DNA of 64,000 bases, taken from Streptomyces katrae (GTDB taxonomy: Bacteria > Actinomycetota > Actinomycetes > Streptomycetales > Streptomycetaceae). Location: positions 248,001-312,000 of the forward strand of contig NZ_CP020042.1 of assembly GCF_002028425.1 (NCBI RefSeq), read 5' to 3'. Below are positions 34,837 to 46,156 of the stretch, piece by piece; the first letter of the stretch is position 1, and every line of letters begins with the position of its first letter. The notes under the pieces are model-generated. The model saw only the letters and a list, made by a program, of their open reading frames with translations. It ran no database searches and was not told the DNA's origin. Position numbers and translations under genes: made by a program.

Positions 34837-35829
34837 ATGCCGAAAGAATCCTCGCACGCCGCTCAGACGGCGGGCGCACACCGGGTCGTCGTGATCGTGG
34901 ACGAGAACTCGAACCCCTTCGAGCTCGGCTGCGCGACCGAGGTCTTCGGCCTGCGCAGACCAGAGATCGGCCGTGATCTCTACGACTTCAGGCTCTGTTC
35001 CCCCGAGCCCCGCACCCTGATGCGAGACGGGTTCTTCACGCTCACGGGAGTCGCCGGCCTGGAAACGGCCGACTCGGCGGACACCCTGATCGTCCCCAAC
35101 CGCCCGGACACCGAAGTGCCCCGCCGCCCTGCCGTGCTCGATGCCATCCGCCGGGCACACTCCCGTGGTGCACGCCTGGTCGGCTTCTGCAGTGGCGCCT
35201 TCACACTGGCCGAGGCCGGAGTCCTGGACGGGCGGCGGGCCACCGCGCACTGGCAGTGGGCGGATTCCTTCCGGGCTCGCTTCCCCGCCGTCCGGCTCGA
35301 ATCGGACGTGCTGTTCGTGGACGACGGTGACATCCTCACCGCTGCCGGGAGTGCGGCTGCCCTCGATCTCGGATTGCATGTGGTCCGCCGCGACTACGGC
35401 GCGGAGATCGCCAACTCCGTGAGCCGGCGCCTGGTCTTCGCGGCGCACCGGGATGGCGGGCAGCGGCAGTTCGTGGAGCGTCCCATACCCGACCTGCCGG
35501 ACGAATCCCTGGCACCCGTCATGGCCTGGGCCCAGGAACGGCTGGACTCACCGCTCACCGTTTCCGATCTAGCGGCACGAGCGGGGGTCAGTCCGGCTAC
35601 GCTGCACCGCCGGTTCCAGGCGCAGCTGGGCACCACGCCTTTGTCGTGGCTCACGGGGGAACGGCTTGCCTTGGCGTGCCGCTTGATCGAGCGAGGCGAG
35701 TCCCGGTTCGAGGTGGTAGCGCGGCGCAGCGGGCTCGGCACCGCTGCCAATCTGCGCACGCTGATGCGCCGCGAGACCGGCATCACCCCGTCGGCATACA
35801 AGCGCCGGTTCGGGCCCGAGGCGAATTGA
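34837..35829 (+). CDS. GlxA-like AraC-family regulator (DJ-1/PfpI + HTH)
   Basis: A 330-residue regulator with a DJ-1/PfpI-like domain (about 14-180; nucleophile-elbow region ARLVGFCSGAFTLAEAGVLDG with a Cys) and a C-terminal AraC DNA-binding domain (about 225-330; SDLAARAGVSPATLHRRFQA, VARRSGLGTAANLRTLMRRE and TGITPSAYKRRF). ATG at 34837; a TTG two codons upstream is also possible. Divergent from the cupin gene. The ligand is unknown. Confidence 0.9.
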   Translation: MPKESSHAAQTAGAHRVVVIVDENSNPFELGCATEVFGLRRPEIGRDLYDFRLCSPEPRTLMRDGFFTLTGVAGLETADSADTLIVPNRPDTEVPRRPAVLDAIRRAHSRGARLVGFCSGAFTLAEAGVLDGRRATAHWQWADSFRARFPAVRLESDVLFVDDGDILTAAGSAAALDLGLHVVRRDYGAEIANSVSRRLVFAAHRDGGQRQFVERPIPDLPDESLAPVMAWAQERLDSPLTVSDLAARAGVSPATLHRRFQAQLGTTPLSWLTGERLALACRLIERGESRFEVVARRSGLGTAANLRTLMRRETGITPSAYKRRFGPEAN

Positions 35830-35914
35830 CACCTGGGACCTCCGGTGCTGAGCCAGAGCCTGCTTCGGGCCTGCGCGGTCACCGCGCTCGCCCCGCTGCC
35901 GGTGCCGTCGGTGT

Positions 35915-38529
<2,615 letters not shown>

Positions 38530-38752
38530 ACGAGTCATTCCGAAGTGATCGTGCTCAGCTTGCCGATGGGCCAAGGGGCCATTCGATGGCGTGCTGCTGG
38601 CCCGTGGACATGCATGCTGCCTGCGCCAAGGCGGGCTTTGCGTCCCTCGAGAAGCCGGCGAAGCAGATGACGCTCGCCGCACCAGGGGGGCCGGAGCTGG
38701 TCCTGCTTGTCCCGGGCCGCTCACGGCAGCTGCCGAATCCCTCCCCGGGGCT

Positions 38753-39223
38753 TCAACTTAGCTGGTCGCGCACGAGATCAAGGAATGCCTGTCGGCTCGG
38801 ATGGATGTGCGCCCAGACCTTCTCATCCTGTGGCTCTCCCGAGTCTTCGGGGCCCTTCCTGATCACCTCCTGTACTGCCCACGCGAGGCTGCGTGCCGCT
38901 TCGCTGACCTCGGACGCGCACAGTACGTGGATCGTCTTCTGCGTCACCCACACCCTGTCAATGACCTGCCTTGCCCGGGCCTGCCACTGCTCGTCAGCCA
39001 GGTTGTGGTGATACCGATCCACCGCGACTCGTTCTGCTTCCTGCACCGCAGACAGAAATGCGATGAGGTGCGTGAGCCGCTCGTTGCGGCGCGCCTCGGC
39101 AAGTTCACGGACACTGCGGCGCGCCTCGCCGCGTTCCAAGGCGCGTCCTGCCGAGCGTTGGGCCAGCATCGACATGAGCCCGCCGAGTAGGACGCCGATG
39201 AGCGGCGCAAGCGTTGTCCACAC
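38753..39223 (-). CDS. Membrane-anchored hypothetical protein inside the IS
   Basis: A 156-residue protein. One N-terminal helix (TTLAPLIGVLLGGLMSMLA) anchors a long, charged, helical cytosolic part (RSAGRALERGEARRSVRELA, then AVDRYHHNLADEQWQARARQ). Similar single-span proteins are common in Streptomyces and have no known function. It lies between the IS ends and replaces the transposase N-terminus, either as a captured gene or as host DNA left after rearrangement. Confidence 0.7.
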   Translation of the reverse strand: MWTTLAPLIGVLLGGLMSMLAQRSAGRALERGEARRSVRELAEARRNERLTHLIAFLSAVQEAERVAVDRYHHNLADEQWQARARQVIDRVWVTQKTIHVLCASEVSEAARSLAWAVQEVIRKGPEDSGEPQDEKVWAHIHPSRQAFLDLVRDQLS

Positions 39224-39258
39224 AACGTCCGATTATGACATCGATGGCATGAACACGG

Positions 39259-39965
39259 CACGGGGTCGGGACCTTCGTGCCGAAGCAGCCGGGCTGGAAC
39301 AAGCGGCTGCGGGCTGCGCTGTCGCTGGTCAAGCGGGCTGTACGGCTCCTTGCGACGGACACCGACTTCTGGTTCGACAAACACTGGATCATCGACTCCA
39401 CCCCGGTCGAGTGCGGCCGGTCACGCCCCACCGTGAAGCGGTGTCGGACCTGGCCGGCTGGGCCGGATACGGGTACTGCGCCAGCCATTCCCGATTCTTC
39501 TGGGGCCTGCGGCTATACCTGGTGTGCACCCCAACCGGTATGCCGATCTTGTGGTCCCTTGCGAACCCGAAGCTGGACGAGCGCGAGGTGCTGACGGCGA
39601 TGTTGAATCGTGAGCCGGACACAGTCACCGACCGCCCCGGACTGCTGGTGATCACGGACAAGGGCTTCGCCTCCAAGGAATTCGAGACCGATCTGGCCAT
39701 GCGCGGGGCAGAGCTGCTGCGGCCCTCGTTCAAGCGGGAGAAGCGCCGCAAGGGCGAGTCACTGCTGAAATCGGTGCGGCAACTGATCGAGTCGGTGAAC
39801 GACACCCTCAAAGGCCAGCTCGACCTGGAACAACACGGCGGCCGGACCTTTGAGGGTGTCGCCGTCCGCGTCGCCCAACGCGTCCTCGCGCTGGCCGCAG
39901 CAATCTGGCACAACCACAAGACCGGACAGCCAAGCACACGGTCCCTGATCGCCTACGACCACTGA
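39259..39965 (+). pseudogene. IS982 transposase, N-truncated and frameshifted
   Basis: From 39259 the frame gives VPKQPGWNKRLRAALSLVKR, then HWIIDSTPVECGRSRPTVKR with the first catalytic Asp. A frameshift at about 39440 moves the sense to another frame, which continues DLAGWAGYGYCASHSRFF, LLVITDKGFASKEFE (second Asp) and KSVRQLIESVNDTLKG (Glu), ending SLIAYDH at 39965. The N-terminal 70 or so residues are missing. Both faults prevent function. Confidence 0.75.
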
Positions 39966-40142
39966 TCACTTCGGAATGACCCATCTAGCCGCCGCAGTGG
40001 GGCGTAGCGCGGCGGGCGGTGATCGGCCGGCATGCGGATCCGGTTCCGGAGCGGTACGTTCACAGGGACCCCTGCGCGGGATCCGCCCGATCGAGGAGCG
40101 CGCGTACGGTGATGCGCTCCGCCGTCCGGAGAGGACATACCG

Positions 40143-40394
40143 ATGAAGGGACGACTCGCCTTCGCCGCTCTCGCCGCGGCGGTTGTCGCCGTACTTCCTC
40201 CCGCCGCCGCCGGGCCGGCTCAGGCCGTGCCGGTCCAGCCCGGCGGGGACTGTGCGGCGCTCATCAGCCTGATCTCCGACCCGAACGTCTCCGTCCAGGA
40301 GAAGAAGCAGGCGGCCCGGGACTACCTGAGCACTCACAGCAGGGACGAGATCAACGAGTGCCGCAGCAGCTACCGGGGCGACATCCCGCAGTAG
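40143..40394 (+). CDS. Small secreted protein
   Basis: An 83-residue protein with a signal peptide (KGRLAFAALAAAVVAVLPPA, cleavage near AGPAQA). The mature part of about 55 residues holds two Cys (GGDCAALI and INECRSS) that could pair, with helical sequence between them. GGAGAGGAC lies 6-7 nt before the ATG. Function unknown; it may be an extracellular peptide-like protein. Confidence 0.72.
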   Translation: MKGRLAFAALAAAVVAVLPPAAAGPAQAVPVQPGGDCAALISLISDPNVSVQEKKQAARDYLSTHSRDEINECRSSYRGDIPQ

Positions 40395-40487
40395 CGCGCG
40401 ACCGCACCGGGTGTCGCCCTCCGCGTCGAGTCGGGGGTCCAGCCGAGATGGGCCCCTCGGCGGGTGCCAGCCGCTCCGGGGAACCGT

Positions 40488-41021
40488 CTATGCGGGGAAC
40501 GAGTAGTAGAGCGCGCTGCTGTAGAAGGACCCCAGGTGCTCCTGCCAGCCGGCACGAACCGAGGCGAGCCATTCGTCGTTCTCACCCAAGACAGCCGCCT
40601 CGGCCTGGGCCACGGCGGCGGGGATGTCGGCGGATACCAGCCGCTGGACCGCCGCCACCGGATCCTCGTCCGAGAGGGAGATCATCTCCCCGGTCTCCAG
40701 GACGAAGTACGCCGCCCGCTGCCTTTCGAGGTGGGACGCGGTCTTCTCCATGCACTGGACGAACTCGTCGTCCTCCTCGAGTCCCTGCCCGACCGCCTTC
40801 AGGACGTTGCGCAGCAGAGTCGCGCCCCTGTCGTAGTCCGCGGCGATGCCGATCCGGGGACTCCAGATCATGGAGGGGACGATCGTCGTGCCGTACCCGG
40901 TCAGCAGCTTGTGGGCCAGCGGGACAGCCCAGTTGTGCTGCGATACGCACCGGATCGACTGGGGGATGTCGTCCTCGGTCGGCATCGAATCGGCGGAGTA
41001 GAGATATGAACGGTTTGCCAT
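40488..41021 (-). CDS. Hypothetical protein (NRSYLY-type)
   Basis: A 177-residue soluble protein beginning ANRSYLYSADSMP, an opening I recall in a Streptomyces family of unknown role. Later parts are mainly helical (ATLLRNVLKAVGQGLEEDDE, AAVAQAEAAVLGENDEWLAS). TAGGGT on the minus strand (41029-41034) lies 7 nt before the ATG, so the transcript should be leaderless. No motif points to a function. Confidence 0.75.
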   Translation of the reverse strand: MANRSYLYSADSMPTEDDIPQSIRCVSQHNWAVPLAHKLLTGYGTTIVPSMIWSPRIGIAADYDRGATLLRNVLKAVGQGLEEDDEFVQCMEKTASHLERQRAAYFVLETGEMISLSDEDPVAAVQRLVSADIPAAVAQAEAAVLGENDEWLASVRAGWQEHLGSFYSSALYYSFPA

Positions 41022-41081
41022 GCCGGCGACCCTAACAGCGAGGTCTGACAGCCCCGGTGCTCCGTGGCAGGGCGGTGTTCC

Positions 41082-41735
41082 TCAATTCCCGGTCAGCCTC
41101 ACGTTCCAGGGGTGGGCGGGGCCGTGGACCACGAACTCGGGGCCGCCGTCGTACGGACTCCAGGGCGGCGGACCGTACGCATCACGGATGGCCTTGGCGA
41201 GCCAGTTGCGCTGCGCCGGCCCCAGCAGGGGGAGTGCCGCGGCGAAGTCCTGCTCGTCCTTCGGGCGTGGTTCCTTGGCCTTGTAGAACAGCTGGACCTC
41301 CGGGGCGAGGTAGGGGATGCCGTCGGCAGATACGGCACCCAGCTCGGCGATGGGACGGTGCACGAGCAGGCTGCGGCGGGAGACCCACAGGTCCTCGTGG
41401 GACTCGTCCAGCATGACCTGGATGCGCCAGGGCTGGTCGGGACCGGGACGACACCACACGTCGTGCACGCCCAGCGGCAGGTACTCCCCCGGCTGCCAGG
41501 GCCGCAGGGTGCCCGGCGGGTCGGCTACCCACCACTCCCAGCCGGACAGGGCCCGTTGTACGGCGTGCTGGTGTTCACGCAGGACGAGGACGTCGATGTC
41601 GGCGTGGGGGCGGAGGGGACGACCGACCGCGAGCTCGATGGCATGGCCTCCGGCGACCCACCACTCAGTGGCCAGCGGGGAAAACAGCTCGACGACCTCG
41701 GAGAGCGGGGCCGGGAGCCAGTCGGGGGCAGTCAT
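41082..41735 (-). CDS. Nucleotidyltransferase, AadB/ANT-like
   Basis: A 217-residue nucleotidyltransferase-fold protein. The active-site core is WWVAGGHAIELAVGRPLRPH followed by ADIDVLVLR, with the Asp pair that binds metal. This arrangement resembles the aminoglycoside ANT(2'')/lincosamide nucleotidylyltransferase group, but such folds also act in other settings. TACCAT (minus strand 41743-41748) lies 7 nt before the ATG (leaderless). Substrate unproven. Confidence 0.78.
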   Translation of the reverse strand: MTAPDWLPAPLSEVVELFSPLATEWWVAGGHAIELAVGRPLRPHADIDVLVLREHQHAVQRALSGWEWWVADPPGTLRPWQPGEYLPLGVHDVWCRPGPDQPWRIQVMLDESHEDLWVSRRSLLVHRPIAELGAVSADGIPYLAPEVQLFYKAKEPRPKDEQDFAAALPLLGPAQRNWLAKAIRDAYGPPPWSPYDGGPEFVVHGPAHPWNVRLTGN

Positions 41736-41952
41736 CTGCCGGATGGTACCGCTCGAGGCGGACGGGCCCCTGCCGTGAGAGGCCGGGGGCCGTCCCGCTG
41801 GAGCCGGGGGACGACTGGCTGCAGGTGGTTTGTGGCGGCGCGTGCGCGCGCGGTGCTCTACGGGGCGCCCTGCTCCGGGAGTTCGGGGAGGGCGGGGAGG
41901 GCCCCTGCGCCCGGCCGGAGGGGTGGGGGCGCAGGGGTCGGCGGGGGGGTGG

Positions 41953-42423
41953 TCAGAAGGGCTTGGTCGGGAGGTATTTGCCGTCGAGGGTGATGACGGC
42001 TCGCTCGCCGCCCTCGGGGTCGGCGACCTTCTTCACGTCGAGGCGGAAGTTGATGGCGGAGATGATGCCGTCGCCGAACTCCTCGTGGACCAGGGCCTTC
42101 AGCGTCGTGCCGTAGACCTGGAGCATCTCGTAGAAGCGGTACATGGTCGGGTCGGTCGGGATCCGGTTCGGCATCGAGCCGCGGACCGGGATGGTCTGCA
42201 GCAGCAGCGCCGCGTCCGTGTCCAGGCCCAGCAGTTCGGCCACCGCCTTCGCGGAGTCCTCCGGCAGCGGGTGCTGGCCGAGGACGGCGGCGGTGGTGAA
42301 GGCCACCGACAGGCCCGAGGCCTCGGCGATCTGCTTCCAGGACAGATTCCTGGCGGTCTTGGCCTCGACGGCCTTGGCGGCCAGGGACTCGCGGGCGGTC
42401 TGCGTGAACTGTGCCTGAATCAT
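41953..42423 (-). CDS. cynS: Cyanase (cyanate lyase)
   Basis: A 156-residue cyanase, which converts cyanate and bicarbonate to ammonia and CO2. The catalytic residues fall at the same numbers as in the E. coli enzyme: Arg96 and Glu99 (MYRFYEML) and Ser122 (GIISAINF). The N-terminal part is the helix-turn-helix-like dimer domain ([20 protein letters not shown]). GAAAGGACGT precedes the ATG at 42423. It lies downstream of the carbonic anhydrase gene and divergent from cynR, forming the cyanate operon. Confidence 0.95.
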   Translation of the reverse strand: MIQAQFTQTARESLAAKAVEAKTARNLSWKQIAEASGLSVAFTTAAVLGQHPLPEDSAKAVAELLGLDTDAALLLQTIPVRGSMPNRIPTDPTMYRFYEMLQVYGTTLKALVHEEFGDGIISAINFRLDVKKVADPEGGERAVITLDGKYLPTKPF

Positions 42424-42481
42424 GGGTGGTACGTCCTTTCGGGGAGGGAGGAGGGGGGGGTGGGAGGTGGGAGGGGCGGGG

Positions 42482-43087
42482 TCAGGCCGCTGGTGCGATG
42501 GCGGTGAGGTCGTCGATGTGGCCGGTGGGGATGTCGTAGACCCAGCCGTGCAGGGCGAGGCCGCCCTTCGCCAGGGCACTGGCGACCGAGGGGTGGGTGG
42601 CGAGGTTCGCCAGCTGGGCGAGGACGTTCTGCCGCACCAGGGCCGGTACGTCGCCGGCGGTGGCGGTACGGGCCACCGAGGCGGCGGCGAGCCTCAGCCA
42701 GTCGGCGACCGCCGGGGCGCCGCTGAGGTCGTGGTCCTGGGCGAGGGCGGTCATCGCGCCGCACGCGGAGTGGCCGCAGACGACGATGTGCTTCACGCCC
42801 AGGACGGCGACCGCGTACTCGATGCTCGCCGCGACCCCGTCGGCCCCGGGGGCGTAGGCGGGGACCAGGTTGCCGGCGGTGCGGATGACGAAGAGGTCGC
42901 CCGGCTCGGTGCCGGTGATCAGCTCGGGGACGACGCGGGCGTCCGAGCAGCTGATGAACAGCGTGTGCGGGCCGTGGTGCGTGGCCAGACGGGCGAAGAG
43001 CTCCGCCTTGGCCGGGAAGACGTCCCTCTGGAAACGGGCCACGCCCTCGGTGAGGTCCTGCGCGCTCACGGTCACAGTCGCGGTCAC
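42482..43087 (-). CDS. cynT: Beta-carbonic anhydrase of the cyanate operon
   Basis: A 201-residue beta-class carbonic anhydrase that supplies bicarbonate for cyanase. Zinc ligands are Cys47 ([10 protein letters not shown]), His106 and Cys109 (VCGHSACG), with the Asp49-Arg51 pair. I chose the GTG at 43087, 11 nt after AAGGGAG; further GTGs lie at 43075 and beyond. It is followed by cynS and divergent from cynR. Confidence 0.92.
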   Translation of the reverse strand: MTATVTVSAQDLTEGVARFQRDVFPAKAELFARLATHHGPHTLFISCSDARVVPELITGTEPGDLFVIRTAGNLVPAYAPGADGVAASIEYAVAVLGVKHIVVCGHSACGAMTALAQDHDLSGAPAVADWLRLAAASVARTATAGDVPALVRQNVLAQLANLATHPSVASALAKGGLALHGWVYDIPTGHIDDLTAIAPAA

Positions 43088-43153
43088 GGTTGCGGTTACT
43101 CCCTTCGGGGGGGGTGCCCTGTGGGCTGGTGAAATCCACTGTGCATGACCTGG

Positions 43154-43214
43154 CGCTATAGCGTCCAAGAGCTGTTATCCATAAAAGTCAGTGGTCGCAT
43201 CTATGGTTGGTTCC
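43154..43214 (+). promoter_or_regulatory. cynR/cynTS divergent control region
   Basis: The least GC-rich part of the intergenic region holds the palindrome CGCTATAGCG (43154-43163), the interrupted palindrome TTAT-CC-ATAA (43175-43184) and a -10 TATGGT (43202-43207) 7 nt before the cynR ATG. These are plausible CynR-binding and promoter elements; exact operator bases cannot be fixed. Confidence 0.5.
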
Positions 43215-44126
43215 ATGGCTGCTCTCGAACTGCGTCACCTGCGCTATCTGCTCGCCGTGGCCGAACACGGCAACTTCACCCGCGCCGCCGAGGAGCTGCA
43301 CATCTCGCAGCCCACGCTCTCCCAGCAGGTCAAGCAGCTGGAGCGGACCGTGGGCACGCAGTTGCTGGACCGCACCGGCCGCACGGTACGGCTCACCGAC
43401 GCCGGCGCCGTCTACGCCGACCACGCGCGCCGCGCACTGCGTGACCTGGCCGCCGCCGAGCGCGCCGTCCACGACGTCAAGGACCTCTCCCGCGGCCACC
43501 TGCGCCTGGGCGCCACCCCCACCTTCACCGCCTACCTGATCGGCCCGCTCACCGCCGAGCTCCACCGCCGCCACCCCGGCATCGGCCTCACCCTGAGGGA
43601 GATGCCCCAGGACCGCATCGAGGCGGCCCTGCTCGCCGACGGCCTCGACCTCGGCATCGCCTTCGCCGGCCCCCACCTGCCCTCCCTCACCGCCACCGCC
43701 TTGTTCACGGAGACCCTCGGCCTCGTCACCGGCGGCGCGCGCGGCCCGGTGGGGCCCGATCCCCTACCGGTGCGGGCGCTCGAGGACGAACAACTCGCGC
43801 TGCTCAGCGGTGACTTCGCCACCCGCAGCCACATCGACGCCTACCTCGCCCGCCACCGGGTCCGGCCGCGCATCACGGTCGAGGCCAACTCCGTCCAGGC
43901 GCTCACCGAAATCGTCCGGCGCACGGCCCTCGCCACCGTCCTGCCCGACGCCATCACGGACGACCACCCCCACCTCACCCCCGTCCCCCTCGACCCGCCC
44001 CTGCCCACGCGCACCGTCACCCTCCTGCACCGCGAAGGCGCCTACCAGAGCGCCGCCGCCCGCGCCTTCACCGACATCACCCGCGACCTCGTCCGCTCCC
44101 GCGGCTACACGCCACCACTGGTCTGA
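43215..44126 (+). CDS. cynR: LysR-family regulator of the cyn operon
   Basis: A 303-residue LysR-type regulator. The HTH reads LRYLLAVAEHGNFTRAAEEL, then SQPTLSQQVKQLERTVGTQL. The effector domain follows (LRLGATPTFTAYLIGPLTAE, VEANSVQALTEIVRRTALAT). It is divergent from cynTS, as in E. coli where CynR activates them with cyanate as inducer. The ATG at 43215 has a TATGGT box 7 nt upstream (leaderless); a GTG at 43191 would be another option. Confidence 0.88.
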   Translation: MAALELRHLRYLLAVAEHGNFTRAAEELHISQPTLSQQVKQLERTVGTQLLDRTGRTVRLTDAGAVYADHARRALRDLAAAERAVHDVKDLSRGHLRLGATPTFTAYLIGPLTAELHRRHPGIGLTLREMPQDRIEAALLADGLDLGIAFAGPHLPSLTATALFTETLGLVTGGARGPVGPDPLPVRALEDEQLALLSGDFATRSHIDAYLARHRVRPRITVEANSVQALTEIVRRTALATVLPDAITDDHPHLTPVPLDPPLPTRTVTLLHREGAYQSAAARAFTDITRDLVRSRGYTPPLV

Positions 44127-44268
44127 GCCGCGCCGCCCGGAGGGGCCCCGCGCTCGGGGCCGGGCGCGACCGGGCGCGGCCTTCCGGGCCTCGCCGGCGG
44201 GCGGGTGGGGATGTGGCATCCTGCGGGAGGTTCCGGCGGGTCGGCCGTCGGCGGCGGAAGGGAACCCC

Positions 44269-44937
44269 GTGGCCCGCAGCGCGCTCCTGGCCGGAGCCAC
44301 CGGACTGGTCGGCGGACAACTGCTGGCGCGACTGCTGCGCGACCCGCGCTACGGGCGCGTCACCGTGCTGGCCCGCCGGCCGCTGGGTCTCGAACACCCG
44401 CGGCTGGACGTCCGGGTGGTGGACTTCGCGGGGCTCGGGGCCGACGACGTGCCGGCCGGGGCCGACGTGTACGGGGCGCTGGGCACCACCATCCGGCAGG
44501 CCGGCTCGCAGGAGGCCTTCCGCGAGGTGGACCAGCACCACACGGTGCGGGTGGCCGCGCTGGCCCGGGACGCGGGCGCCGAGCGGATCGCCGTGGTCTC
44601 CTCGGTCGGTGCCGGTTCCGGCTCCCGGGCCTTCTACCTGCGGGTCAAGGGGGACATGGAGGCGGACGTGACGGCCCTGGGCTTCCGGCAGACCGAGTTC
44701 TTCCGGCCCTCCTTCATCCTCGGCCGCCGCCCCACGCACCGCCGCGGTGAGGGCCTCGGCAGCTCGGCGGCGACGGTGCTGGCCCCGCTGCTCGCCGGGC
44801 CCGCCCGCGCGTACCGGCCCGTGCCGGCCGGACGGCTGGCGGCGGCGATGATCGCCGCACTGGCCGAGGACCGGCCCGGGGTCAGGGTCCGCACCTACGA
44901 GGACTTCGTCGCCCTCGCCCCGGAGCCCGCCGCGTAG
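44269..44937 (+). CDS. NAD(P)H-binding epimerase-like oxidoreductase
   Basis: A 222-residue extended-SDR-like protein of the TIP30/HTATIP2 type. Cofactor motif LAGATGLVGGQLLARLL, then VYGALGTTIRQAGSQEAFRE and YLRVKGDMEADVTAL with the Tyr-x-x-x-Lys. GTG at 44269 with AAGGGA 8 nt upstream. The role may be a reductase or a dehydrogenase-like regulator. It ends at a hairpin. Confidence 0.85.
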   Translation: MARSALLAGATGLVGGQLLARLLRDPRYGRVTVLARRPLGLEHPRLDVRVVDFAGLGADDVPAGADVYGALGTTIRQAGSQEAFREVDQHHTVRVAALARDAGAERIAVVSSVGAGSGSRAFYLRVKGDMEADVTALGFRQTEFFRPSFILGRRPTHRRGEGLGSSAATVLAPLLAGPARAYRPVPAGRLAAAMIAALAEDRPGVRVRTYEDFVALAPEPAA

Positions 44938-44968
44938 CCCGCCCCGGAGCCCGCCGCGGAGGGCGGGC
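44937..44968 (+). terminator. Hairpin after the oxidoreductase gene
   Basis: GCCCGCCC (44937-44944) pairs with GGGCGGGC (44961-44968), overlapping the end of the coding region. A modest stem with a 16-nt loop. Confidence 0.45.
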
Positions 44969-45048
44969 GTAACCGGGGCCGCCCGGCGCTCGTTGGGGAG
45001 GCCGGTGGCCGGGAGGGACCCGGTGCGGGCGAGCGGAGGCGGTGCGCC

Positions 45049-45834
45049 GTGCGGGCTGGCGGACTGGTCGATCTGACCGGCAGGTCGTGCCTGGTGACGG
45101 GCGCGGCCAGTGGCATCGGGCGGGCCACCGCGGCCCTCTTCTCCCGGCTCGGCGCCCGGGTCACCGCCGCCGACCTGGACACGGCGGGACTGACCGCGCT
45201 GCGCCGCGACTGTGCCGACCGGGGTGACGCGCACGGGGTGACCGTGGTGACCGGGGACGTCTCCCGGCCGGAGGACGCCGAGCGGATGACGGGCGCGGCG
45301 GTGACGGCGGGGGGCGGGCTGGACGTGCTGGTCGCCAACGCGGGGATCCTGCCGCTGTCGGGCCTGCTGGAGACCAGCGCCGAGGACTGGGACCGGGTGA
45401 TGGCCGTCGACGGCCGCGGGATGTTCCTCTCCTGCAAATACGCCGTCGCGCGGATGGCCGAGCAGGAGTCGGGCGGGTCCGTCGTGTGCGTCTCCTCGAT
45501 CTCCGGAGTGGCCGGGCAGGCCCGCCAAGCCGCCTACGGGCCCGCCAAGTTCGTCGCCTCCGGGCTCACCAAGCACCTCGCGGTGGAGTGGGCCGGGCGC
45601 GGCATCCGGGTGAACGCGGTGGCCCCCGGCACCATTCGCACCGAACGCGTGCGGCGCCTCGCCGACGAGCCCGGGGGCCCGGAGTACCTCGACCACGTCA
45701 CGGCGCTGCACCCGCTCGGCCGCCTCGGTGAGCCCGAGGAAGTGGCCCGCGCCATCGCCTTCCTCGCTTCCGACGCCGCCTCCTTCATCACCGGCGCGGT
45801 CCTCCCCGTCGACGGCGGTTACCTGGCCCAGTAG
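45049..45834 (+). CDS. SDR-family oxidoreductase
   Basis: A 261-residue classical SDR. Motifs: TGAASGIGRATAALF, VANAGILPLSG in place of NNAG, Ser in VVCVSSISGVAGQ, Tyr-x-x-x-Lys in AAYGPAKFVASGL, and the C-terminal GAVLPVDGGYLAQ. It is probably NAD(H)-dependent, because an Asp (AADLDTAG) ends the second strand. GTG start. No pathway partner is visible. Confidence 0.9.
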   Translation: MRAGGLVDLTGRSCLVTGAASGIGRATAALFSRLGARVTAADLDTAGLTALRRDCADRGDAHGVTVVTGDVSRPEDAERMTGAAVTAGGGLDVLVANAGILPLSGLLETSAEDWDRVMAVDGRGMFLSCKYAVARMAEQESGGSVVCVSSISGVAGQARQAAYGPAKFVASGLTKHLAVEWAGRGIRVNAVAPGTIRTERVRRLADEPGGPEYLDHVTALHPLGRLGEPEEVARAIAFLASDAASFITGAVLPVDGGYLAQ

Positions 45835-45844
45835 CCGTCCGCGG

Positions 45845-46048
45845 TCAGCGTCGGTGCCGGCGGTCCCGTTCCGCGAGGGCGGTGTTGACGACGGCCACCG
45901 CGGCGAAGGCGACGCCCACGGCCTGCAGGATCCGCGTCAGCGTGTTGTGGCCGGTGGACCACCCCCACCAGGCCAGCAGTGCCAGCCCGGCCAGCTCCAG
46001 GAGGAAGGCCAGGCCTTCGTTGATGGCGCGGAGCGGGGTGGGGAGCAT
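45845..46048 (-). CDS. Short YrdB/DUF2568-like membrane protein
   Basis: A 67-residue protein with two membrane helices: PLRAINEGLAFLLELAGLAL then LQAVGVAFAAVAVVNTALAE. YrdB/DUF2568 proteins are normally near 110-120 residues with four helices. Here the beginning and the end are present but about 45 residues between ILQAVG and VAFAAVAVVN are missing with the frame kept, so it looks like an in-frame internal deletion. It may be a pseudogene. Confidence 0.65.
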   Translation of the reverse strand: MLPTPLRAINEGLAFLLELAGLALLAWWGWSTGHNTLTRILQAVGVAFAAVAVVNTALAERDRRHRR

Positions 46049-46156
46049 CGGCCGGGGTGCCTTTCGTGGACGGAGGGCGAACGGACGCGTCCGTGCCGGG
46101 GGGTACCGCGGTCGACCCGGTTCACCGCTCCGTGTCTGTGGCCTGACGGCCCGTCG

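Larger units (their letters stand above)
38534..39980 (+). mobile_element. IS982-family element, broken
   Basis: Ends GTCATTCCGAAGTGATC (38534-38550) and GATCACTTCGGAATGAC (39964-39980) are perfect 17-bp inverted repeats. The left end lies 4 nt beyond the ligase stop. The right part encodes the C-terminal two thirds of an IS982 transposase, but the first third is replaced by about 700 nt holding an unrelated gene on the opposite strand (38753-39223). No clear target duplication was found. The element can no longer make its own transposase. Confidence 0.75.
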
